In this document: positions 55,929 to 64,000 of the stretch, piece after piece
Numbering within the stretch: the stretch's first letter is position 1
How the letters are laid out: every line of letters begins with the position of its first letter
Origin: Pseudophaeomoniella oleicola
Taxonomy: Eukaryota > Ascomycota > Eurotiomycetes > Phaeomoniellales > Phaeomoniellaceae
Assembly: GCA_003868215.1 (NCBI GenBank)
Contig: QWDQ01000006.1
Coordinates: forward strand, 1-64,000
Direction of reading: 5' to 3'
Length of the DNA stretch: 64,000 nt
The notes under the pieces: model-generated
What the model was told of the DNA's origin: nothing
The model's database searches: none
The model's input: only the letters and a program-made list of their open reading frames with translations
Program-made: the position numbers and the translations under genes

Positions 55929-57113
55929 TTTTACCTACGTGACGTCGAACTCGCCGTCACTCAACAACTTCAGTGGAGGACTGCTTCCTCTTTGTAGGAA
56001 CAGCTCAGTTCCACCATGGTGACTTCGTAGTTTCTGCAAAACCGCAACTGCAACTTTGGAAGCTTGCCCACGTAATTGCATGGGGGCAAGCTCCCTAGAG
56101 TAGTATACATGACGATCAATTGAACCCCCAGGATGTGACGTGGGGACAACAACCATTGTGATGGATAAGGCCTGCTTTACGCCTGCCTCTCTCGCTCTCT
56201 AGGTAGTAGCTAGCCGTCGCGTGTTTCTAATAAAGAGTGGATATCTATCCCGTTTCCTGGTGCGAGTCGGGAAAATCGAGTTCCGCTGATTGATAGTGGT
56301 GGAGGTCGGAGTAGAGATAAGGAGAGCAATATTGAGGAGAAATGAAGCTCGGATCGCAGGATTTCATAGTGCACCGAGGCAGCTCAACGGTCTGGTCCAC
56401 CAAGTTAATTACTGTAATTGTATCCACTGCCAATACTCAAGCTCTTCGGCTCCTGTGATAAGCATGAGCTCGATGCTTTGCGTTCCCTGATCTGCGTCTG
56501 TGTGATGTAACTGTAACATTGTCTCCTGCATGCGAGATGATTTCTCCCCTGGTGCCTTACAGCCGGTTAGTCACCTCACCGCATAGTTGTACAACCCTGT
56601 CCTTACTACCATCGCACTATCCGATGGAGTAGCTACCTGGTAGATATGGGTCCCCTGACATGTTGACCGGCTCTGGCCTCGTAGCTTCTCCTTTGCTGGC
56701 TCTTGAATTTCGTTTCCAATGGCGTGCCTCCGTGCAGAACCATTTAGGCGTCGGGATACCTGATCATAGTAGATACACAAATTACAGTAGGTGGACAATT
56801 CGAAATGTGAGGAGGTCGCATAGGTTGAGCATATCGCTATCCGCGTTTGCCTACCTCCGAGAACTGACTATTATCCCAGGGTCCTTGTAGTTGAAAATAC
56901 CATTACAATCCGAGGCCTCCAGCAATTTCGCCATATGTGTATCTGCAGATGCCCGAACTTTTGCCGTATTCGTCCTATTCGGCCTGTATTGCCAATTCTA
57001 ATCCTTCTGGAGCAGGCCCAAGCCTGGATCTCTTAATTTATACGAAGTTTGCGTCTAGAATATCAATTGTATCCTCTGCTCCTGTACATCAACATTGAAA
57101 CGCTATGACAAGC
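55929..57113. promoter_or_regulatory. GH20 promoter / GH35 3' region
   Basis: 1.18 kb. It lies upstream of GH20 (minus) and downstream of GH35 (minus). The word AGGTAGTAG at 56201-56209 also occurs in the GH35/GH29 promoter at 59751-59759. No gene was seen. Confidence 0.5.
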
Positions 57114-59146
57114 TCAAACGCAGACCAGGCAATCGGGGTCTGGAGAGTTTCCCCAAGTTCGCTCGGACGCACCAAAAGCCACCATGGAGGTCGAGTTCAT
57201 TTGCCACGGCTCTAACTCCAGCACCACCACCTCGTTGTTTACACCCGGCTTCACGATCGATCCTGGCAGGTACAGAGATTGCTGAGGACCAACAAGCCAG
57301 TATCGACCCAGGTGAAAATCATTGACCCACACGTTCCCTTTAATGCCGTTTGGGACCGCTAGGAAGGTATCGAGGGTCATGGTCGAGTTGTGCGAAACTG
57401 CAGGGCCCATGAAATATCCTTTGTACAAGATTGGCGAGTCCGAAGTCTGGTTGGATGTCGTGAGTGAGGCATTGGCAGCACTGCAAGCTCCTGTCGGCAA
57501 GGTATCCAATTGTGCAGTATACATATCCCACCCACTGACAGCTTCACCGCCAATTGTAACATCGCCTTTAACACCTTTCCATGGATCTTGGACGTAGTTC
57601 TGGTACGGATTTCCTCTGGAGTAGTAGTCAACGCGTCCAAGGTTCTCGACAAGCAGCTGCAGCGTGTCTCCCTCGTTGAGAGAGACACTGATATTGCGAG
57701 GGTGTTGATACTGACTGTCCATGACACCCAAGGCCTTTCCGTTGACATAAACGATGACACGGTCGCGAGGACGATCACCAGCTTGCACGTCTCCACTGAT
57801 GGACGAAACAGCGGTGTGCTCGTAGAGAGTGAAGCCATATGATTGTCCCAAGGCCTCCATGGTGAGTGGTGAATCATTTGTTGTCTTTTCGCCAAGCGAT
57901 TCGAAAAGAGTCGTCATCGGGCACAAGGAGAACTGAGGGATCGAGGCTCTTGGAAGATTGGCTGGCGGCTCAGGAATGCTGCCGTTTCGCACGAATGGCA
58001 GGATTGCTTCACGCATCTGGAAGTACAAGTCTGTGGTTCGGCCTGTTTCGTCCAATGGCGCCCCATAGTCGTATGAAGTGGTAAATATTGTCGATCTGTT
58101 CTGCCAGAGTGCGCCATTCTGGAATCCGAAGTTCGTGCCCCCGTGAACCATGTAGAAACTTATTGATGCTGAGTAGTTCCCGAGGTGATATGCAATATCG
58201 CTGACTATGGTAGCTACCTCGTCAGGATCACCGACAGTGGTGTTGTGCGGATTGTAAGATCCCCACTGATCAGGGGCTAGTGTATAATATTCTGCCTATT
58301 GTTAACAAAGTCTTCTTCACGCTGAGGTGAAACCTAGTTACCTCCGTCCATGAGGGGTCCAAGTTCTGTGGGATCCGTGACATACTCATCGCGAGCAGGG
58401 AGTGCCCAGTTACCTCCGTCGACTTCGGCCAGGACAAAGGGAATCTCGCCACCCTCGAGCGTCCAGTCAACACCGCCATCATTGGTATAAAGAGGAACCT
58501 CGAAGCTCTCGCGTACGATATCTCTCAAGGCGGCAGTATAGTTGTGGTTCTCGTCGAAGGATCCATACTCATTCTCTACTTGAACCATCAGAAGTGGTCC
58601 ACCTCGTGACACTTGCAGTTCAGCCAATCCTGACCTCCCAGCCAAGTTTTGGATATAGCGTCGAGCTTCTTCAAGAAAAGGCTGGTTGTAAGTGCGTACC
58701 ACCATCCCAGGTATTTCACTGAGCCATGCTGGAAAGCCACCCCATTCGTGTTCACCGCAGACATAAGGTCCTGGTCGGAGGACTATATGCAGACCTTCTT
58801 CCTGAGCAATCCTGAAATATTCTGCAATATTGTTTTCTGGCTGGTCAGAAAGCCAATTACCCTGCTCCGGCTCCAGATTATTCCAAAAGATGTAGGAAAA
58901 AATGGTATTTAAGCCCATAGCTCTAGCTTTGGACAGACGGTCCCGCCAGTACTGATATGGTATCCGCTGAGGATCCATCTGACCACCAATAATTGTAAAA
59001 GGCTCGCCATGAAGCAAAAATGTAGAATTGTTGTAAGTGAACGCAGGTCCAGCCCTGGCAAAGCGCGACCGGCCGGGTAAAGCGACGGTGGTCACGATAA
59101 GAGCAAGCTCAATGATGAGCATCAGCAGTGACGACGGCGCCAACAT
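57114..59146 (-). CDS. Secreted GH35 beta-galactosidase, compact (GLB1-length) form
   Basis: Two exons on the minus strand, 59146-58342 and 58291-57114, with a 50-bp intron (GTAACT..GGCAG), encode 660 aa. A signal peptide (SLLMLIIELALIVTTVALPG) is followed by the catalytic barrel: IIGGQMDPQRIPYQYWRDRL, LNTIFSYIFWNNLEPEQG, RPGPYVCGEHEWGGFPAWL and MVQVENEYGSF (acid/base at about Glu193). The nucleophile is Glu269 in DGEYYTLAPDQWG, and its codon is split by the intron. The C-terminal part contains jelly-roll segments (VYVNGKALGVMD, NVWVNDFHLGRYWLVGPQQ). At 660 aa it is shorter than the roughly 1000-aa Aspergillus LacA class and closer to animal and plant beta-galactosidases. A second start 48 nt upstream (59194) is possible. 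It is divergent from the GH29 gene. Confidence 0.93.
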
Positions 59147-60310
59147 CGTGGCCGCTATGTAACGGACCAGAACGGAAAGGGAAGAGAAGGTCAACTCACG
59201 AAGATAGAACGGTCCCAGGGCATAGCTTATGAAGATATGGGTAGATTATGGAGATGCACCACTTACCTGATCGCCTTTACCACCGGTCTAGATGCGCGAG
59301 AATGTTACATCAATGTTGAGCATCCTGGTCTCGTTCATCACAACAGAGCAGAGCAGGGTCAAAGTCGAAGGTCCAACAGCTTCGACCTTGCAATGTTACA
59401 TCTAAACGTGACCTTGCACTTCCGGGTCAGCTGACTTTATGTTCGAATGGTATGGTAAGGTCTCTTGATGTCGCGGGGGAACAACAGTGCACGTTGCAAG
59501 GAACATCGTTGACTGGTCCCTTAAGAGATAGGAGATGCGCGGATCCATGTAAGTTATTGAAACGTTGATATGAAAACTCGCAGATCATTTCATATTTCGT
59601 CGTAGCCAAAAATGATAGCGCTGGTCCCCATATTCATATTGATCTGGCTCAATGCCTCATGCTCGGGGAAGAGATAGGATTAGTATCACTACCAACGTAG
59701 TAGTGCCATAGGTACAATAGAGATAGGTCGAGAGGTACCGGGTACTACGTAGGTAGTAGTGCCAGGGTGAGAGGGAGATAGACGTTGACGAGGGCCCCTG
59801 CTTCGGAGTATAACCGTGTTGCCGGTACACCTGCTGCATCCGGCTAGGACTACCTACTGCATAGTCCCTCGTAGTGATGGAAGAATTCCTCCATCTCCCC
59901 TCCTATCTTCGATCCACGGGATAACTCTTTCTACCTCTTATCTCGGTATTCAGTCTGTTCAATCTGTAGAGATACAACATGCACTCGTCATGTAACATCT
60001 CCATATCGTCTGTCCACTGTAACACTGCGGTGGCAAGTGAGAATCCGGGGCATTTGCACTGTGACTCGGTTCCTGGCAGGGACCCTCTCAGCCATTGCGA
60101 GCTATTGATGCATAGTAACCCTCTCGCAAGGATCTTACTCTCAATCTGGATACGATCGCCCAAATCGATCTGGTAGGTGCTCTGCTGCTTGATGCGATAT
60201 ACATTCAATGCTGTTGAACATCTGTGACTGCTTAAGCGCGTAGGCCGGCAGCGATGTCAATTTCTTTACCACGTCGAACACTGCGGAAAAAGTAAACCAG
60301 ATCTCCCAAT
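59147..60310. promoter_or_regulatory. Bidirectional promoter of GH35 and GH29
   Basis: 1.16 kb between the GH35 and GH29 starts. It contains CTACGTAG at 59745-59752. A 12-bp exact direct repeat GTAGTAGTGCCA occurs at 59697-59708 and 59753-59764, 56 bp apart. These could be regulator sites shared by the two genes, or members of the intergenic palindrome family. Confidence 0.6.
59697..59764. repeat. 12-bp direct repeat GTAGTAGTGCCA in the GH35/GH29 promoter
   Basis: Two exact copies, 59697-59708 and 59753-59764, spaced 56 bp start to start, near the middle of the divergent promoter. Confidence 0.75.
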
Positions 60311-62906
60311 ATGAAGGTCACTGGGACCATCCTGAGCTTGGCATTTTCCATTCCCGCTTGCTTTGCGCAGGTGTTCAGGCCTCTGAACACAGTACCACAG
60401 TATTCGAATATCAACACCCAACCTATTGATCTCACTGCTATACTAAACAACAGAGCTTGGGGAAGGTCTCCTGGTGACGCAGATTTCGATGGAGGGCAGA
60501 GTACGTTGGAGAACACCCATGAAAGCAGTCTGTTGACTTGGTGTAGACGGCTATCCAGCTCAATATCATCCCGGTTCTAATTTGAGCTACGACGGCTTCC
60601 AATATGCCCTCCCTGCATACAAGGCCGCTGGCTATGACAATGTCATTGCTCAGGCACAAAATATACCTGTAAAGCAGGACAGGTATTTCAGCGTACAGAT
60701 GCTTGCTGCCTCGGAAACCTCCTCCGCGGAAGGTTATGTCACGGGGAATTATGCAGACAATTCTTCGTCATCCGGTGAAATTCTGGTGCCACCATGGTGG
60801 CTGTGGAATTATCCATCTGGAGGTGATATAGTCATGCCTTTCTACTACACAAACGAGACCATCAGCTACAATAAATCCAATATCTTTCAGACCTTCACCT
60901 GGCTCGATACAAGCAAGGAGATGACTTCGCTGACACTGCCCACATCTTCTGGCTCAAATCGGTTGCATATCTTCGCAATCACGTTATGGCCCGTGCCGTT
61001 AAGCAATAGCACTGGTCCACAGCTTGAGGTTCAATATGCTCGTTCAACTAAAAAGTGGGTTGGAGGTACTGCCAATACTCAGATCGTAGAGGTGACGGTC
61101 AGTAATATCGGAAACCACGGCTGGGTCCTGGCGAACGACAGCGTGTCGGTCAGTGTTGAGTCAAGTGGGCTCACAACGGTCAAGCCAGGGTTAATTAACC
61201 GCCTTCGCCCCGGAGATCAAGTCGTCGTTGAAGTTGGAGTCTTGAATAAGGATGGTGTAGAGACTGGTACTACGGGACCTGCTACCGTTCATCTCATTTC
61301 CAATACAGTCCATGTGATGCACTCTTTCCAGGCAACATTCGGTATAGGGCCTTACGAGCCAACTTACGAATCAATATACAGTCATGAGAGTCCGGATTGG
61401 TACAATGGGGCAAAATTCGGTATATTCATACATTGGGGTCCTTTTTCCATCCCTGCCTGGGTAGGCATTTCACTTTCGCGGGCCCCGGCAAAACTCTCTA
61501 TGCTGGGAACATGACTGACTTGAAAATTTATAGGGAAACTCAGGATCGAATGAGACTTATGCTGAATGGTCAGTGCTTGGTTCTGATTGCTGCTAGCACA
61601 CGCCTCGACTAACATTTGGTCAGGTATTGGTGGGATCTGAACTCAGGACCAGACACCTCTGACCGAACATACGAATTTCACCTCGAGAACTACGGCCCCG
61701 ATGTCGTATATGATGACTTCATCGCCAACTTCTCAGCAGAGGCCTACAGTGCCAGAGAATGGGTAGACCTGTTTGCAGATGCCGGGGCAACATACTTCGT
61801 CCAAGTGACCAAGCATCAGTGAGCTACCCAGTCAAATCCTCTATTCTCAGCTTCTAATGTTACCAAGTGACGGCTACTCCCTCTATGATCTACCGGAAAA
61901 CGTGACTAAGCGAACTTCAGTCGCTTTACATCCTCACCGCGATTTCGTCGGAGAGTTATTCTCAGCAGCAGCTGAATATCAACCACAGATTCATCGTGCA
62001 ACTTACTACAGTCTTCCTGAATGGTTTCATCCGGATTACAAGTCATATGGATTTGGTCGCTGGCCCGGCGGCAATGCGACTAACCCTTTCACCAACGCCA
62101 CTCTGCCTTACACCGGCTACGTCCCCGTAAATGACTACCTCGAGGATCTCGTGTTACCCGAAATGCTCACCTTAGCCAATACGTATAATACCGAGTTAAT
62201 GTGGTGCGACATCGGCGGACCGAACCTTACTGCCAGATTCGCTGCGGAATGGTACAACCACGCCCTTGCGTCGGGTCGACAAGTCTCCATGAACAATCGC
62301 TGCGGCCTCCCCGGCGACTTTGACACACCCGAGTACGCGACGTTGAGCGCGACCCAGCTGCGGAAATGGGAGAGCAACGCCGGCATGGACCCCTATAGCT
62401 ACGGCTACAACCGCGCAACACCCGATAATGAGTACATGAACGCCAGCACCATCGTCACCAGCCTCGTCGACATCGTCTCCAAAAACGGCAACTACCTCCT
62501 CGACATCGGTCCCACCGGCGCCGGCAACATCCTCCCCATCGAAGCCGCCCATCTACGCTCGGCCGGGTCCTGGATCAAATCCCACTCGGAAGCCATTTTC
62601 AACACGACGTACTACTTCCCGACCCCACAGGAAGGCCCCGACATCCGCTTCACCCGCACCGCCTCTGCCTTCTACATCCTCGTCATGAACCAGATCAACA
62701 GTACGCTGACGCTGCACAGCCCGATCCCGTGGCTCGCCGGCGACAGGGTGACCGTGGTCGGAGGCGAGATGGACGGAACGGTCGTGCCGAGCAGGAGCGT
62801 CGTCGTGGGAGGAAATGGTCGCAATGACAGCGCGGTCGTGATCGATATTAGCGATGAGGTGAGGAGGGCGGATAGGTGGACTTGGGTGTTTAAGATTACT
62901 TATTGA
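60311..62906 (+). CDS. Secreted GH29 alpha-L-fucosidase with long N-terminal beta-sandwich region
   Basis: Five exons, 60311-60500, 60547-61460, 61534-61568, 61624-61818 and 61868-62906, encode 790 aa. The signal peptide is ILSLAFSIPACFA. The catalytic module starts only near residue 335 (SHESPDWYNGAKFGIFIHWG). It continues through PAWGNSGSNETYAEWYWW, AGATYFVQVTKHHDGYSL and LMWCDIGGPN, with the predicted nucleophile Asp559. Then comes SKNGNYLLDIGPTGAG. Residues 40-330 form a separate region rich in beta strands, the last part CARDB/Ig-like (VEVTVSNIGNHGWVLANDSV). This extension is longer than in ordinary fucosidases and may bind glycans. The enzyme removes terminal alpha-L-fucose from glycans or plant wall polymers. 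All exon joins preserve family motifs, including His-His in KHHDGYS. Confidence 0.92.
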
Positions 62907-63485
62907 TTCATGACGAAAGTATATATACTGCAATAAATGTCGATGGATGTGATCCACCCGTCCATCCATCTACCTCCCTTTCGCCTTATTCTGGGGTATC
63001 TATCGCGGATAACTACCTAGGTCGAAAGGCAGGTATGACTGGATATACACTCGAAACGAATCACGTTTAGCATCTGTTAGATTCATTATCATATAAATAT
63101 CATTGCTGGGTAGACGTGACCTGGATCCGCCAATGAGACAGCTTGGGCTGTTACGAATGTATAAAACAAAATGTCCCCACTTAAGACAGCAGGTGATAAC
63201 CCGCAAGAATAGTTACCAAAATCAGTGACGCCGACTCTGCCTTCCATAGACAATTCCCGATCGAATGTCATGACCTGGGTATCTCACGTCCTCAAGAAGC
63301 GCCTCTGGTCTCCTGCGACCATCCGTAGAGTACAATATACGCTTCTCTGATGAATCCCAAACGCTAAATTACAATGTCTGAGTGATACCTCCAACGCAGG
63401 GAAGCGAAAAAATACAAAATATCGCAAGGGGCAAAGGAAGAAAGCCACACCACACGGCATGAGAGATGAGACGGGATTGTTGCCA
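62907..63485. other. Convergent intergenic region
   Basis: 579 bp between the GH29 stop and the stop of the truncated gene. No coding or RNA signal was recognised. Confidence 0.5.
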
Positions 63486-64000
63486 CTAGACGTTGACGTG
63501 ATCGACAATCTCGAAGTCATCATCTTCCGCAGAGTACTCCCCGTCAGCATCATGTTCTTTGCCATCGACGAATTCGTACTCTTTGGCGAGTTTTTCTGTT
63601 TCCTTGTGCTCGAATCGCTCGACAGCTTTGGTGATGGCCAAACTTAGGATCTGGCTACCCTTGCCTGGGGAATGAGCTGCATCATAGCTGTACATAACTC
63701 CAGCATCAAGAGCAGGGGCGGAAGTGTCTTCTCCAGCAGAGCTATCGGAGGGGCCATCAAATATGTCGTCCGCTTCAAGGTCGTGGCGGAGCAATGTCTT
63801 AGATGCGGAGGAGCCGTTACTCAGCGCTTTCTTGTTGAAGTTCCTCTCGAGACGACGATAAGTGGTACTTGGCCTGTTGTGGTGATGTGTTAGCTTGTGT
63901 AAACTCGACTCAGAATGGCCATGGGGCTCACTTTGGAAGAGGCCGGTCGTTGCATGTACACTCCTCTTCGTACCCGTGAGGACACTTCTTTCCAGGAGCC
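63486..64000 (-). CDS. Conserved fungal protein of unknown function, 5' end beyond window
   Basis: Two exons are visible on the minus strand, the 3' one at 63873-63486 and an upstream one from 64000 to 63932. The 58-bp intron has donor GTGAGC and acceptor ACAG, phase 2. The visible C-terminal 151 or so residues start in a Cys-rich knot KKCPHGYEEECTC, then NDRPLPKPSTTYRRLERNFN. After that come RHDLEADDIFDGPSDSS, MYSYDAAHSPGKGSQILSL, a helical stretch AITKAVERFEHKETEKLAKE and an acidic end. The order feels like a conserved Pezizomycotina family I cannot name. The start and N-terminus lie outside the window. Confidence 0.8.
   Translation of the reverse strand, partial: LLERSVLTGTKRSVHATTGLFQSEPHGHSESSLHKLTHHHNRPSTTYRRLERNFNKKALSNGSSASKTLLRHDLEADDIFDGPSDSSAGEDTSAPALDAGVMYSYDAAHSPGKGSQILSLAITKAVERFEHKETEKLAKEYEFVDGKEHDADGEYSAEDDDFEIVDHVNV

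Overview
The window starts at a chromosome end. It opens with about 13 copies of the C-rich telomere strand (CCCTAA)n, followed by a short 19-bp satellite and then unique gene-bearing DNA. The genes have short introns (mostly 45-65 bp, GT..AG with CTAAC/CTRAY-like branch points). They include Pezizomycotina-type proteins: a LaeA-like methyltransferase, a Lunapark, an MscS/EF-hand channel, an Mcp1/DUF1691 protein, CE12 and GH families, and an OPT transporter. This is a filamentous ascomycete (Pezizomycotina). I cannot place it more finely from sequence alone. I saw no transposon, virus-like element, tRNA, rRNA or CRISPR.

Layout. 1-0.7 kb: telomere and subtelomeric satellite. 0.7-7.6 kb: accessory genes, namely a secreted rhamnogalacturonan acetylesterase, a conserved fungal protein, and a divergent cytochrome P450 / SAM-methyltransferase pair that looks like a minimal secondary-metabolite pair. 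8.3-28.2 kb: mainly housekeeping genes. These are a membrane-anchored protein, UTP21 and the PP-IP5 kinase VIP1 (divergent), a secreted Cys-rich protein, a YHR202W-like metallophosphatase, a putative mitochondrial protein and AFG2/DRG1 (divergent), and Lunapark and GOT1 (divergent, both early secretory pathway). 29.8-37.3 kb: an OPT transporter, a C2H2 zinc-finger protein, MCP1 and an F-box-like protein. 39.6-47.1 kb: pyruvate dehydrogenase E1-beta and a mechanosensitive channel, separated by a 3.2-kb gene-free stretch. 48.7-53.2 kb: a transmembrane RING-H2 protein and aspartate aminotransferase. 53.7-62.9 kb: three consecutive exo-glycosidases, GH20 beta-N-acetylhexosaminidase, GH35 beta-galactosidase and GH29 alpha-L-fucosidase. 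The last two are divergent from one 1.16-kb promoter. The window ends inside a conserved fungal gene of unknown function.

The most notable system is the GH20-GH35-GH29 block. The GH20 and GH35 products carry recognisable N-terminal hydrophobic signal segments and the GH29 product a secretion signal. Together they could trim the terminal Fuc, Gal and GlcNAc of fucosylated glycans such as Lewis-type antennae of plant N-glycans. The other notable points are the P450/methyltransferase pair, whose methyltransferase has nine introns and an inferred 7-nt micro-exon next to a GC-AG intron; the telomere-adjacent satellite bracketed by two matching hairpins; an AFG2 orthologue whose first ATPase site has lost the Walker-B acids; and a family of short CTACGTAG/TACCTAGGTA palindromes scattered through the intergenic DNA.

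Exon structures were reconstructed by hand from splice signals and checked for frame closure. All multi-exon models given here sum to a multiple of three, apart from the gene truncated at the window end.
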